A stretch of 64,000 bases of DNA from Paenibacillus xerothermodurans (GCF_002220865.2 NZ_NHRJ02000015.1:36630-100629), one strand, 5' to 3'; positions 8,727 to 17,748 are shown, counted from the first letter of the stretch. Numbers and translations are program-made. Notes: generated from the letters alone by a model not told the origin.

Positions 8727-8849
8727 TTAACCCTTTTTGCTGATCAAGTTGAGGTATTGCGGATTCCCAGTCCTGACCCATAGCAAGAAATTGAGACGGT
8801 TATGTATGATGGCTGCATTGATTTTTTGAACGATGAGTTGATCTTTCAC
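8727..8849 (-). CDS. Small basic protein of unknown function (40 residues)
   Basis: A GTG at 8849 lies behind GGGGGAGGTGACAGCAC, a near-perfect ribosome site, and opens a 40-residue frame starting VKDQLIVQKINAAI and ending LISKKG. The protein is amphipathic and slightly basic, without cysteines or a membrane span. It ends 42 bases from the shared bidirectional terminator. Site quality and terminator placement support a real gene. No family is recognised. Confidence 0.6.
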   Translation of the reverse strand: MKDQLIVQKINAAIIHNRLNFLLWVRTGNPQYLNLISKKG

Positions 8850-9075
8850 GTGCTGTCACCTCCCCCGAAGCGTGTTGCAGTTCCTCATTCGCACCTACTA
8901 CCCATCATGGTCAAATATGTGGCAAGCTAAACCTCCTTTTTTTTGAATATGACTGGGCCATAGGCTGTTTCTATCAAATTTATTCAATTTATGTCTTAGA
9001 CGCAGGGGTGGGTTGGAGTTATAGTACAGATATCGCATGAAGAAGTGCTTCCTATACAGAGAGGACGCTGGAGCT

Positions 9076-9998
9076 ATGGTTCATACGGTTTTTTCAACGC
9101 TGTTCCAAGTCATTGTCCCGCTGTCCATACCGGTCATTGTGGGCGCGGTGCTTGGGCGCTTTAAGAGCTGGGATACCAAGCCGCTGTTAACGCTGTATTT
9201 GTACTTTTTGAGTCCTGCAATCATATTGGACACACTGTTGACCGCGCAAATATCTTTTGGGGACGTGTACAAAACAATTGGATTTTCGCTGCTAAATCTT
9301 ATGTTCCTATGGGCTATCGCGAATGCAGTGGGCAAACTGCTGAAGCTGGCTTCGCCCGAGACCGCCGGCCTGACCCTGGTATCCACGCTGACCAACAGTG
9401 TCAATTACGGACTTCCGCTTGTGCTGTTGGCGTTTGGACAGCTGGGATTGGACCACGCTTCCGTATATGTGATAGGCCAAATGATCATCGTACACACGGT
9501 TGGGGTATATTTTGCGGCACGTTCCCAGTTTTCGGTCAATAATGCCGTGAAGTCGATATTCTCACTGCCTGCTATTTACGCGGCCATTGTGGCCGTTGTG
9601 TTTCGGGCCTCTGATCTTCACCTGCCTGCCGGCGTTGAACAGGGCGTGTCCATGGTAGCCGCCGCATACTCCCCGGTGGTGCTGGCGGTGCTGGGAGCGC
9701 AGATGGTGAGCGTGAAAAGATCTGAGCACCATCGTGCGCTGCAGACAACGTTTTGGACCGGCATGGGTGTCCGGTTGGTGCTGGCACCGGTTATCGCCTG
9801 GTGCGTATTGCGTATTCTTGATGTCGAGGGACGCTGTTTGCCGTCCTGTTGATCCTCTCCGCGATGCCTGTCGGAGTCAATGCCGTGGTTCTCGCAGAGA
9901 GATGCAATGCGGCACCTAATTTTGTGTCGAAATGCATTCTCTGGTCCACGCTGGCGTCTTTTGCCGTACTGCCATTTCTGATTGTGCTGGTGAAGTGA
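9076..9998 (+). pseudogene. AEC (auxin efflux carrier) family permease, interrupted by a one-base frameshift
   Basis: From the ATG at 9076 the frame encodes an AEC-family transporter of about 307 residues (ten predicted helices; LVSTLTNSVNYGLPLVLLA in the middle is family-typical). At 9828-9831 a GGG run should be GGGG: in the frame as given, translation ends early at 9852 (ILDVEGRCLPSC), whereas restoring one G continues as TLFAVLLILSAMPVGVNAVV and runs to TGA at 9996-9998. That is exactly the expected last two helices. The protein would export or import small organic acids across the membrane. The loss could be real decay or a homopolymer sequencing error. An in-frame ATG at 9037 lacks a ribosome site. 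Confidence 0.85.
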
Positions 9999-10041
9999 TC
10001 GCCCGATGTTACCCGAAGCGCTGTGCCCCACAAACAAAATA

Positions 10042-10070
10042 GGCAGACAAGGGAGTTGACCCCGTCTGCC
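10042..10070 (-). terminator. Probable terminator of the ldcA-cwlJ unit
   Basis: ggcagac (10042-10048) and gtctgcc (10064-10070) pair, with an inner ggg/ccc. On the minus strand the hairpin is followed by a T-rich stretch (ctattttgttt). It lies just after the cwlJ stop. Confidence 0.6.
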
Positions 10071-10077
10071 AGTGATA

Positions 10078-10509
10078 TCAATAAGTATTATAAATGCCTT
10101 CGCACTCCTCTGCTTCCGGTTCATAGAAGCAGTGCCGCTTGAACCGTCCTACGAACGGCTGGTTGTACCAAGTCTGCGGGCAATCGCCCGGCGGCCTGAA
10201 ATACCACAGGCTGAATCGAGCAGGCCATACTCGCTCGCCGTTCACGGCCCTGCGCGCCAGCCGTCTGTCGCGTTCCCTCGCTTTTTGATAAAAATAGCTG
10301 TGCTGCGTCGCCTCGAATGCATGGGGCTGGTACACCATTTGCGGTATGGTTCGTAACCCTCGAAAATCGGAACAATTGGCGCGGATACGGTTAATCCCCA
10401 CGACTCCCACCATCAGCATGCCCTGTGGGCCTTCGCCCTCCGCTTCTGCCCTCAGCAGTCGCGCTAACAGAGCAATGTCCTGATCTCTGGCCTTGACAAC
10501 CGCCATCAT
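10078..10509 (-). CDS. cwlJ: Spore cortex-lytic/cell wall hydrolase CwlJ-type
   Basis: The protein has about 143 residues and consists of the SleB/CwlJ catalytic domain only: ALLARLLRAEAEGEGPQGML near the start carries the conserved Glu, then VGVVGINRIR, and a run of aromatic residues. The absence of a signal peptide and of a peptidoglycan-binding domain separates CwlJ from SleB. CwlJ sits on the spore coat and degrades cortex peptidoglycan during germination. The start at 10509 follows AAGGAGGTGAAA; the ATG at 10506 is equally possible. The gene lies 22 bases after the ldcA-type gene, so both are probably one transcript. Its usual partner gerQ is not in this window. Confidence 0.85.
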   Translation of the reverse strand: MMAVVKARDQDIALLARLLRAEAEGEGPQGMLMVGVVGINRIRANCSDFRGLRTIPQMVYQPHAFEATQHSYFYQKARERDRRLARRAVNGERVWPARFSLWYFRPPGDCPQTWYNQPFVGRFKRHCFYEPEAEECEGIYNTY

Positions 10510-10531
10510 TTTCACCTCCTTGCATTCTTAA

Positions 10532-11512
10532 TCATGTCATGCGGCTCTCTGATTGCCCTCTACGGTTGCGCTGTTGTGGGAAATGATTTGCCGGGCTCAC
10601 CGTAGGTTCGATCTGAGTCAGCGTGTTGTTCACGGTATTCATGTTTACGATGGCCCCAATAGGGACAGAGGCTTTATACACGCCATGTGCTGCGGTGAGA
10701 TTGGTCATCAGCGGCTTGCCGAGCGGCACGACGAAGTTATTGATTAGCTCTTCATAGGAAACGCCGTAAGCCGCCGGACAGCCCGTGCATTGCCCCATAA
10801 TAATTCCGATGCAGTCATCGAACTTCCCCGCCAGGCGCAAATGATTCATGAACCTGTATACTCTATTCGTCGGCTCATGTGTTTCTTCGATCAGCAGAAT
10901 CCTCCCTCTGGTATCAATCTCATAGGGCGTACCTAATGTATCGACGAATGATGTCAGATTGCCTCCGACGACCGGTCCCGTGACGTTGCCCGGCACCCGG
11001 CTTACCTGCGGTATGTCCGGCGGGTTTTCTATCCGCCTATTCACGCTCAATGTGGACGTTGCAGCAAAAAATTGATTAAAATTATACGGCGGCGTGTCCG
11101 GTCGAAAATCAATCAACATCAAGCTCTGAAGCGTAATCAGGTTGGCGTACTGGTATAGAACGTTCAACAGTATCGTAATATCGCTATAGCCCGATATCAG
11201 CTTCGGATTCCGTCGGATGCGCTCATAATTTAGGTGAGGCAGAATATCGGCTACGCCCACCCCGCCTCGCGTGGGCAGAATCAATTTAACCTGCGGATTT
11301 TCAAACATATCCATCAAGTCACGAGCCCTCTGTTCGGCGGTTCCCGCCAAAAACCCGTTACTGGCATACACATACCGTCCCAATATCACATTAAAACCCA
11401 GGTTCCTCAGATACGCCACGCGCTCATTAATGACTTCCGCATCCAATGGACTGCCGAGAGTGACAATCCCGATTGTGTCTCCCCGCTGCAGCATAGGCGG
11501 CCGAATAGCCAT
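10532..11512 (-). CDS. LD-carboxypeptidase (peptidase family S66)
   Basis: The protein has 326 residues. The S66 signatures are present: LPTRGGVGVADILPHLNY near residue 80, the nucleophile elbow SGYSDIT near 115, and IEETHEPTNRVYR near 215, with the catalytic His in TAAHGVYKAS near 283 completing a Ser-Glu-His triad. Family members remove the terminal D-alanine from tetrapeptides in peptidoglycan turnover or cleave related peptides such as microcin C7. There is no signal peptide, so a cytoplasmic recycling role is likely. The ribosome site GGGAGGAGGG is strong. The pairing with cwlJ suggests a role in spore cortex or germination peptide recycling, which is an inference. Confidence 0.88.
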   Translation of the reverse strand: MAIRPPMLQRGDTIGIVTLGSPLDAEVINERVAYLRNLGFNVILGRYVYASNGFLAGTAEQRARDLMDMFENPQVKLILPTRGGVGVADILPHLNYERIRRNPKLISGYSDITILLNVLYQYANLITLQSLMLIDFRPDTPPYNFNQFFAATSTLSVNRRIENPPDIPQVSRVPGNVTGPVVGGNLTSFVDTLGTPYEIDTRGRILLIEETHEPTNRVYRFMNHLRLAGKFDDCIGIIMGQCTGCPAAYGVSYEELINNFVVPLGKPLMTNLTAAHGVYKASVPIGAIVNMNTVNNTLTQIEPTVSPANHFPQQRNRRGQSESRMT

Positions 11513-11766
11513 AAGTGTACCCTCCTCCCAGAAAAATCATAGGCGAATCCAATGCTCTGACTCAGTTTGCCAAGAGTATGCAAGCTCACTTTTTCCAATC
11601 ACATGAGCACAGTGCTATGTCATCCTATGCGCCTCTTACGCAAAATAATGACACTCTGTTGAAAAATATCATCGATTCATGTCCGATTTTCACCTGGCTG
11701 TTTTCGCATAAAAGCGGTTCATATTGGCTATATTAGGCTAAATGTTTGTTGGGGGGGGAATGTTTG

Positions 11767-13308
11767 ATGACACATAAAGATGCCATTCCGGCAGCGCTTC
11801 CGCAAGTCTCAGAATCATATTGGCTGGCTTCTTCGAACTTCCCAAGCTTTCCTAAGCTGACACACGATATAACCGTAGATGCAGCTGTGGTTGGCGGGGG
11901 CATATCCGGTATAACGACGGCGTATTTGCTGACAAAGCAAGGGCTTAAGGTGGCACTGGTCGAGGCAGGCCGGCTCATGCACGGCACAACGGGACATACG
12001 ACCGCCAAAATTACCGCGCAGCATGATTTAATCTACAATGAGTTAATCTCTCATTTTGGTGCGGAGCAAGCGAGACTTTATTATGATGCGAATCATGAGG
12101 CAATAGAATTTATCAAGCAAACTATAAATGAGCACAGGATCGAATGTGATTTCGCAGAGCAGCACGCGCACGTTTACACGGGCTCCGATGATAGCATTGA
12201 TAAGCTTCAGGCGGAATTCAAAGCCTATGAACAGCTCGGCATACCCGGCGACTACTTGGACGATACCCCGCTGCCGTTCACGACTAAAGCTGCGGTGAGA
12301 ATGAGAGACCAGGCGCAGTTCAATCCAATCAAGTTTTTGCAGCCGCTAGTCCGATATATCGCAGAACACGGCGGTTTGATCTTTGAATACACCACGGCAG
12401 AGACACTGGAAAAAGGCACTCCAGCCAAAATCACGACAAACCACGGCCACAAAATTGCATGTACCTACGCGGTGTCCTGTTCCCACTTTCCTTTTTACGG
12501 TGCCGGCGGCTATTACCACATGAGGATGTTTCCAAGCAGGTCTTATGCATTGGGCGTGTTGGCGAAGTCAGAGTTTCCCGGGGGCATGTATATCAGCGCC
12601 GACGACCCGAAAAGGTCGCTGCGGTCTGCTGTGCTGGACGGTGAGGACATGCTCATCATCGGCGGTGAAGGGCACCAAACGGGGCAGGGCGGGTGCACGA
12701 TGAAGCATTATGAAGCGCTGCAGCAGTTTGGAGAGGAAACATTCGGATTGCGGGGCATCCGCTATAGATGGTCGGCACAGGACTTTTTCACGCTGGATAG
12801 GCTGCCGTATATCGGCCATGTCACATCCGAGGAGCGCAAGGTCATGGTCGCAACCGGGTTCAAAAAATGGGGCATGACCACAGGCGTCCTATCGGCTCTG
12901 ATGAATGTGCAGCTGATCATGGGCGAAGCAAACCGCTACACGGATCTTTTTGCACCGTCCAGATTTCATGCGGACCCAAGTGTCAAAACATTCATCACCG
13001 AAAACGCCGATGTAGTCAAGCATTACATTACTGGTAAGCTGGAAATGGTGCAAAAGACGCCGGAGCAGCTGTTGAATGATGAAGGGGCGGCCGTACGCGT
13101 CAATGGCCAGCGGGCGGGAGCGTACCGGGACGCACAAGGGCGCTTGCATCTGGTGGACACAACCTGCACCCATATGAAATGTGAGCTGCAATGGAACGCG
13201 GGAGAAAGGAGCTGGGACTGCCCGTGTCATGGCTCACGGTTTACGTATCAAGGAGAAGTGATCGAGGGGCCGGCGAAGAAGCGATTAGGCAAGGTGCACT
13301 ACCCTTAA
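11767..13308 (+). CDS. yhfW: FAD-dependent oxidoreductase with C-terminal Rieske [2Fe-2S] domain, YhfW-like
   Basis: The protein has 513 residues. Residues 30-60 hold the dinucleotide-binding motif (VVGGGISGITTAYLL), and a DAO-type FAD domain runs to about residue 400. The last 90 residues form a Rieske domain with CTH and CPCH, the Cys-His pairs that bind the 2Fe-2S cluster. This is the architecture of B. subtilis YhfW, an oxidoreductase of unknown substrate. The ATG at 11767 is preceded by a run of G (GGGGGG) at suitable distance; an upstream TTG at 11746 would place the start before that site. The gene is monocistronic, with a hairpin after it. Confidence 0.92.
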   Translation: MTHKDAIPAALPQVSESYWLASSNFPSFPKLTHDITVDAAVVGGGISGITTAYLLTKQGLKVALVEAGRLMHGTTGHTTAKITAQHDLIYNELISHFGAEQARLYYDANHEAIEFIKQTINEHRIECDFAEQHAHVYTGSDDSIDKLQAEFKAYEQLGIPGDYLDDTPLPFTTKAAVRMRDQAQFNPIKFLQPLVRYIAEHGGLIFEYTTAETLEKGTPAKITTNHGHKIACTYAVSCSHFPFYGAGGYYHMRMFPSRSYALGVLAKSEFPGGMYISADDPKRSLRSAVLDGEDMLIIGGEGHQTGQGGCTMKHYEALQQFGEETFGLRGIRYRWSAQDFFTLDRLPYIGHVTSEERKVMVATGFKKWGMTTGVLSALMNVQLIMGEANRYTDLFAPSRFHADPSVKTFITENADVVKHYITGKLEMVQKTPEQLLNDEGAAVRVNGQRAGAYRDAQGRLHLVDTTCTHMKCELQWNAGERSWDCPCHGSRFTYQGEVIEGPAKKRLGKVHYP

Positions 13309-13327
13309 ACTGTATAAAATTGGACTT

Positions 13328-13357
13328 GGGCGTTCCGATTAATGGGACGTCCCTTTT
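13328..13357 (+). terminator. Terminator after yhfW
   Basis: gggcgttcc (13328-13336) pairs with gggacgtccc (13344-13353) with one bulged base, followed by TTTT. Confidence 0.7.
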
Positions 13358-13468
13358 GGTGTTATAGGACTTAATGCACAAAAGTGTGTTTTTTGCCTCA
13401 TAACGTTCATACAAACGACTCATTTCGATCAAATCCTGCAAAATTTGCGCGGCCCCGTAAAAAAACTG

Positions 13469-13496
13469 TAATTACCAGGAAGACTGTTCCCGATAT
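13469..13496 (+). promoter_or_regulatory. SigD-type (flagellar sigma 28) promoter of motAB
   Basis: CCCGATAT at 13489-13496 matches the SigD -10 consensus GCCGATAT at seven of eight positions. TAAT at 13469-13472, 16 bases upstream, matches the TAAA -35 at three of four. It lies 47 bases before motA, which is a SigD-regulon gene in Bacillus. Confidence 0.7.
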
Positions 13497-13543
13497 AATT
13501 AAAAAACAGTATTGCAAAATTCATAGAAACGGAAGGATTTATC

Positions 13544-14335
13544 ATGGAAAAATCGACAATAATCGGGTGTGTACTTGCTGTTATTGCTGTTGGGGTCGGC
13601 ATGGTGTTGAAAGGAGCCAGCCTGGCCGCACTAGCCAATCCGGCTGCTCTCTTAATTATATTCGTCGGTACTGCAGCAGCCTTATTCATAGGGTTCCCGC
13701 TGGAGGATTTAAAGAAGTTTCCAAAGCTGATCAAGCTGGTTTTTACCGAACAAAAGCTCGTCTCGAAAATGGAGCTCGTTGAACTGTTTTCCGAGTGGGT
13801 GAGCATCACCCGCCGCGAAGGGCTGCTTTCACTGGAAGCCCAGATTGAAAGGGTGGACAACCCGTTTCTCAAAAGCGGATTGCGCCTCATCGTCGACGGA
13901 AATGATCAGGAGTTCGTCAGGGACGTGTTGTTGGAGGACATCAGTGCGATGGAGGAACGTCACCGCTCAGGCGCGCACATATTCGTTCAAGCGGGTACGT
14001 ATGCTCCGACTCTTGGCGTACTCGGCGCTGTGGTCGGACTCATCGCGGCACTCGGCAACCTGGCCGAGGTCGAAGCGTTGGGCCATTTGATTTCCGCAGC
14101 CTTCGTGGCGACGCTGTTAGGGATTTTCTCCGGGTATGTCATGTGGCACCCGATTGCAAACAAACTGAAGCAAAAGTCCAAAAAAGAGGCGGAAATAAGA
14201 ATGATGATGGTGGAAGGCCTGCTGTCCATTCAATCCGGCGTGTCGGTGACAGCGGTTCGGCAAAAGCTTATGATCTTCCTGCCAACTTCGGCGCGGCCTT
14301 CTGAGGACGACGAGCAGGGTGGTCGCGATGAGTAA
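13544..14335 (+). CDS. motA: Flagellar motor stator protein MotA
   Basis: The 263-residue protein has four membrane helices with a large cytoplasmic loop between helices 2 and 3 (about residues 60-150). The TYAPTLGVLGAVVGLIAAL stretch near residue 150 holds the conserved Pro next to the proton path. With MotB it forms the proton-driven stator that turns the flagellar rotor. AAGGATT provides the ribosome site. The stop codon overlaps the motB start by eight bases, so the two genes are translationally coupled. Confidence 0.96.
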   Translation: MEKSTIIGCVLAVIAVGVGMVLKGASLAALANPAALLIIFVGTAAALFIGFPLEDLKKFPKLIKLVFTEQKLVSKMELVELFSEWVSITRREGLLSLEAQIERVDNPFLKSGLRLIVDGNDQEFVRDVLLEDISAMEERHRSGAHIFVQAGTYAPTLGVLGAVVGLIAALGNLAEVEALGHLISAAFVATLLGIFSGYVMWHPIANKLKQKSKKEAEIRMMMVEGLLSIQSGVSVTAVRQKLMIFLPTSARPSEDDEQGGRDE

Positions 14336-15116
14336 GCACAAGAAAGAACATCACGAAGAACACGTGGATGAATCATGGCTCATTCCTTACGCTGATTTAC
14401 TGACGCTGCTGTTGGCTCTCTTTATCATTTTGTTCGCGATGAGCAATATGGATGCTAAGAAATATGACATTTTGATGCATTCCCTCAACTCGGCGTTCAC
14501 CGGTGGAACGGGCCAATTTCAAGTGTCCAACGTAGTGCCTATGAACATAGCGCCGAATGTGGACAGCAAAAAATACGACGCACCGGCAACGCATGCACCT
14601 GAACAGCAGGCGATGGCTGCACAGCTTCACAAGGAAGAAAGAGAATTGGAGGAGTTAAAAAAACAGCTGGATGCGTACATCGAGCAGAATCAGCTGACCA
14701 CACAGCTCGACACCAAACTCACTCATGACAGATTGATGGTCACCATCCGTGATCGTGCCTTGTTCGAGTCGGGTTCCGCCGCACTCAAAGACGAGTCGAG
14801 GAAGCTGGCGCTCGCTATTTCGGATATGCTTGCGCAGTACCCGGGATATGAGGTTCAAGTGGCTGGCTTTACTGATAACGTGCCGATCACCAACGGGGAA
14901 TTCAGCGATAACTGGGAACTGAGCTCGACGCGGGCAGTGAACTTCATGAGGCTGCTGCTTGCTAACCAGTCAGTGGATCCTTCGTTGTTCAGTTCTACCG
15001 GCTACGGCGAGTATCATGCTTTGGAGAGTAACGATACCGCCGAAGGAAGAGCGGTCAACCGCCGTGTTGAAGTAAGTGTCATACGGAATGTTAAGCCTGC
15101 AGCAGGTGGGGCATAA
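14328..15116 (+). CDS. motB: Flagellar motor stator protein MotB
   Basis: The 262-residue protein has a His/Lys/Glu-rich cytoplasmic N-terminus and one membrane helix starting at PYADLLTLLLALFI. Asp23 in that helix is the proton-carrying residue. A linker leads to a C-terminal OmpA-like peptidoglycan-binding domain (VQVAGFTDNVPI near residue 180, GRAVNRRVEVSV near 245) that anchors the stator to the cell wall. The start at 14328 overlaps the end of motA; an in-frame GTG at 14319 is less likely. No other chemotaxis gene lies in the window. Confidence 0.96.
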   Translation: MSKHKKEHHEEHVDESWLIPYADLLTLLLALFIILFAMSNMDAKKYDILMHSLNSAFTGGTGQFQVSNVVPMNIAPNVDSKKYDAPATHAPEQQAMAAQLHKEERELEELKKQLDAYIEQNQLTTQLDTKLTHDRLMVTIRDRALFESGSAALKDESRKLALAISDMLAQYPGYEVQVAGFTDNVPITNGEFSDNWELSSTRAVNFMRLLLANQSVDPSLFSSTGYGEYHALESNDTAEGRAVNRRVEVSVIRNVKPAAGGA

Positions 15117-15471
15117 CCTTTGCCTTCAGCACCCGTCCAAATCTATTCATATTTTTTCGTGTATAACCGGCTGCGGCTGAACTGCACCCAACAAGTTAGA
15201 CAAGTCTAGCAATTGAGCTGCGGTTCCAAGGCAGTCGGTTTTGTTATTCCAACGGTAGGCTGCGCGCCAGAGGATGCATGTTTTGCCCTTGTGGGTGCAC
15301 CCTTAATAAGGGCGAAGTCAGCATTCATATGGAGCAGCCGCGGCATAGGCCACACAGAGCTGGGGGTCAGCAGTTGCAGGGGGGAAAGCAGTTGCAGCAG
15401 GGGAAGCAGTCGCAGCAAGGGGACGCTGCCAGTGCAGCACAAACGTGAAAGCCATAGAGGAGTTGATGCAT
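15117..15471 (+). other. Gap between motB and the DUF3892 gene
   Basis: The stretch 15360-15432 holds a short imperfect repeat of gcagttgcagcaggggaa. One frame (15329-15448) reads as a Gln/Gly-rich 39-residue peptide ending QQGDAASAAQT, and another frame (from 15213) stays open across the region. Neither has a ribosome site, so no gene is called. It could be the tail of a decayed low-complexity gene. Confidence 0.35.
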
Positions 15472-16137
15472 ATGCCAACACGCGGGCGGATGACTTACTG
15501 GGGACCGAACACAGCTTATGAAAACGCCGTAGAACCAACGCACAACGGTAGCTTTGCCTGGAATGGGCAGCCGATACCGGATTACCGGCACTTCATGCCA
15601 TTCAGACAAGCCGCTGGCGTCGGATCTCAGCCGACAAATATTGGCTCTGCAGGCATTACGCAGCAGGGGATGTTCGCTCCATCGGAGATTGTTGGCACGA
15701 GATCGCGCGCAGGCGGCATGCCCATGCCCGGCGCGTCCGGTAATCCGCGTGCCCCTTATGGAAGGCGCAACACGGGGATCAATAATGCTGATGACCGAAA
15801 CGTTGGATTTCAAGGAGGCTACACCGGCTACAGTCCAACTGGGCAGCCCATTCAATACGGTACTTATATGAGGGACGGCACGCAGTATGGGATGGGACCT
15901 CATACCGTTAATCCCAACAAAGCGATTATTCGCGCCGTGCACTATGACAACGGTGCTATCGGTGCGGTGCAATTCCAAAATGGAGCAGTAGCGGATATCG
16001 CTCACGCTATCGGAATGGCAGAAGCGGGCATGATCGAGGACGTCAATACCGGCAGAAACCGTGAGGGCCAGAAGACGCTGCGCTCTTATCCGGATGGCGA
16101 TCCCAGCAATAACCTTTCGAATTTGCCCAGGTTTTGA
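15472..16137 (+). CDS. DUF3892-domain protein, likely spore-associated
   Basis: From the ATG at 15472 (AGAGGAG eight bases upstream) the protein has 221 residues. The first 130 are Gly/Pro/Asn-rich and without recognisable domain. The last 75 match DUF3892: IIRAVHYDNGAIGAVQFQNG, then a helix, then LRSYPDGDPSNNLSNLPRF. The conserved arrangement of strand, NG turn, strand, and LRS-PD-NNL-LP-F ending is visible. Function of the family is unknown. It is common in spore formers, and the neighbouring genes are spore-coat types. Longer starts at 15445 or 15466 have poorer sites. Confidence 0.8.
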   Translation: MPTRGRMTYWGPNTAYENAVEPTHNGSFAWNGQPIPDYRHFMPFRQAAGVGSQPTNIGSAGITQQGMFAPSEIVGTRSRAGGMPMPGASGNPRAPYGRRNTGINNADDRNVGFQGGYTGYSPTGQPIQYGTYMRDGTQYGMGPHTVNPNKAIIRAVHYDNGAIGAVQFQNGAVADIAHAIGMAEAGMIEDVNTGRNREGQKTLRSYPDGDPSNNLSNLPRF

Positions 16138-16324
16138 TGCCTTCGCGGGTGTGAAGCATTAACATCGCATATGTTTCATGCTGTTAATCAATTGCTGTTT
16201 CCCGGTCAGCATGTGGCATGTTGTGTTTCACAGTAGATTCTGGGCGAACCGGCCGCATGTACGCGGATTAATTTGCTTTAACAGGAGATATTAAGACGGG
16301 TACAATGAAAAGGAGGTGATTCCC

Positions 16325-16549
16325 GTGGCAGAACAAAATAAAGTAACACAGGCGGTAAATTCGGTAGAAACAGCTCACAACGCGGTGGCTCAGGCGGAAG
16401 AACATCCTTCCGACCGGATGCTCGAACAGGCGGAGCAATCGTTGAGACATGCCAATGCTTCGGTAGGTCAAGCGTTCAACACCGGACACACGGAGGCCGC
16501 CAGCCGACTGAATGAGCAATTGGAAGAAGACCGCGAAGTTTTGGAATAA
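16325..16549 (+). CDS. Small helical protein of unknown function (74 residues)
   Basis: A GTG at 16325 lies behind AAAAGGAGGTGATTCCC, a perfect ribosome site. The product is nearly all helix-forming, with Ala/Glu/Gln-rich heptads (VETAHNAVAQAEEHPSDRM), and is acidic at the end (EEDREVLE). No membrane span or Cys is seen. The gene is followed by a strong terminator. Family not recognised. A coiled-coil or three-helix bundle is expected. Confidence 0.8.
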   Translation: MAEQNKVTQAVNSVETAHNAVAQAEEHPSDRMLEQAEQSLRHANASVGQAFNTGHTEAASRLNEQLEEDREVLE

Positions 16550-16588
16550 TCCGCACGCTCGATGCTATCGTAAACTGATGTAAAAAGC

Positions 16589-16626
16589 AAAGGGAAAGGA
16601 GCAGCTCGGGGCTGCTGCCTTTCCCT
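16589..16626. terminator. Bidirectional terminator
   Basis: aagggaaaggagcagc (about 16589-16604) pairs with gctgctgcctttccctt with one bulge, with A-rich and T-rich flanks. It serves the small gene on the left and the convergent CotF gene on the right. Confidence 0.85.
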
Positions 16627-16641
16627 TATTTTGCGAGGCGC

Positions 16642-17136
16642 TCACAGTGACAACGCCAAGTGAGCAACTTTCACATCGTTGGCCAATAATTGCTCCAGGT
16701 TGTATGAGGGATAATAACTGCGCTCATACATAAAGTAAAACGCTTTGGCATGCAGGGCGATCAAGATGTTCAGTTGTTTATGCAGCGTTTCCCGCAGCTG
16801 CGGGGTAGCCGTTTCGGTGATGGCTATGGCGTAGTAGCGCACAGCTGTTTTCGCGAAGCCCAGCAGCTGAATCGATTCCACTGCGGTAAACTCGTGATCA
16901 TCGCGGCTGTAGCCCGGCTTAGGTGCGTGAGGATAATACTGCAGCAGCTCTCGGATGTTGTTTTCCACGCATTGAATCGTCTCCCCGTATAAGGCTCTTA
17001 GCGCTGGGTCCTTAACCATGGGAAGCTTCTTTTTGAAAGCGACCAGCTGAGCCGACTGAAACGCCACCAGCTCGTGCATTTCCAATGTTTCATGCCACGC
17101 TAAATGTCTTGGATATCCTTTTGTTAATTTCTCCAT
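16642..17136 (-). CDS. CotF-family spore coat protein
   Basis: From the ATG at 17136 (GGAGTGTGACAAA upstream) the protein has 164 residues. LAWHETLEMHELVAFQSAQL near the N-terminus and the central helices are typical of the coat F domain, a ferritin-like four-helix bundle that lacks metal ligands. The C-terminal AKAFYFMYERSYYPSYN with its Tyr cluster is also common in these spore proteins. The protein is expected in the spore coat. A start at 17151 is possible but less well placed. A second CotF-type gene occurs at 27331. Confidence 0.8.
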   Translation of the reverse strand: MEKLTKGYPRHLAWHETLEMHELVAFQSAQLVAFKKKLPMVKDPALRALYGETIQCVENNIRELLQYYPHAPKPGYSRDDHEFTAVESIQLLGFAKTAVRYYAIAITETATPQLRETLHKQLNILIALHAKAFYFMYERSYYPSYNLEQLLANDVKVAHLALSL

Positions 17137-17274
17137 TTTGTCACACTCCATCCCGTTAATCTGTGGTCAATATATGCCCAGATCTGGGCGTAGGTGATTT
17201 GTCCGGGTTAAATTCGGTGGCGTATGAGACTGTTAGGTGTTGGGCTATGCTAAGCGCAGAGGTGGTGTGCAGGT

Positions 17275-17550
17275 ATGTGGGTAGTGAAAACAGTGCATCG
17301 ACGAGAGGAAGATCACGGCGTGACAGCGTTGGAGCTGGAGACGGAGGATCAACACCTGGATGTCAATATCCGGTGGGATGGTTGTGCGGAAATCCATGTT
17401 TACTCGGTGACGGAAGAGGACCGCGAGCTGCGAGACACGTTTCATACATGTGATTTGAAAGCCTTTATCCGTTCATTGCAGATGCTGGATACAGCGTGCC
17501 AAGATTACTTCGGTGAGGGCAGCTACTGGCAGCAAGCGCGGCAGAGGTGA
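17275..17550 (+). CDS. Small conserved-looking protein of unknown function (91 residues)
   Basis: The frame starts MWVVKTVHRREEDHG behind GAGGTGG and encodes a soluble acidic protein with alternating strand-like segments (VTALELETEDQHLDVNIRWDG), followed by a helical C-terminus with DTFHTCDLKAFIRSLQML. The organisation suggests a small alpha/beta fold. No family is recognised. A longer start in another frame at 17163 was rejected. Confidence 0.7.
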   Translation: MWVVKTVHRREEDHGVTALELETEDQHLDVNIRWDGCAEIHVYSVTEEDRELRDTFHTCDLKAFIRSLQMLDTACQDYFGEGSYWQQARQR

Positions 17551-17583
17551 CTCGGAGGAAAGTGGATGCGCCAATCTCAATGC

Positions 17584-17606
17584 AAAAACCGGAGCCGCGG
17601 CTCCGG
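17584..17606 (-). terminator. Terminator of the small four-Cys gene
   Basis: The palindrome ccggagccgcggctccgg (17589-17606) is followed on the minus strand by TTTTT. It comes directly after the stop codon of the gene at 17608. Confidence 0.8.
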
Positions 17607-17607
17607 G

Positions 17608-17748
17608 TTACGTTGTTGATCGCACACACTTGATCTTGGAACAATATTGCTTTGTGCCGTCCCAGGTCCCCCACACACAGCCGCGGCATAACCTCGGCTG
17701 CTTGGGTAAATAGTCTACGAACTCTTTCAGCTCTTTCAATGCTTTCAT
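17608..17748 (-). CDS. Small four-cysteine protein, zinc-ribbon-like (46 residues)
   Basis: The ATG at 17748 follows GGGGGG five bases upstream. The 46-residue product begins with a helical MKALKELKEFVDYL and carries CRGC and YCSKIKC, a pattern of four cysteines (C-x2-C...C-x5-C) that could hold one zinc. A terminator follows at once. A longer in-frame start at 17826 runs into the neighbouring small gene's terminator and is rejected. Function unknown. Confidence 0.65.
   Translation of the reverse strand: MKALKELKEFVDYLPKQPRLCRGCVWGTWDGTKQYCSKIKCVRSTT

Noticed and set aside
11515..11736. 73-codon frame between ldcA and yhfW
   Set aside because: It starts inside the ldcA ribosome-site region on the opposite strand, and no internal start has a ribosome site.
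15206..15538. Overlapping open frames between motB and the DUF3892 gene
   Set aside because: No ribosome sites, Cys/Ser/Leu-rich shadow composition, and conflict with the DUF3892 start.
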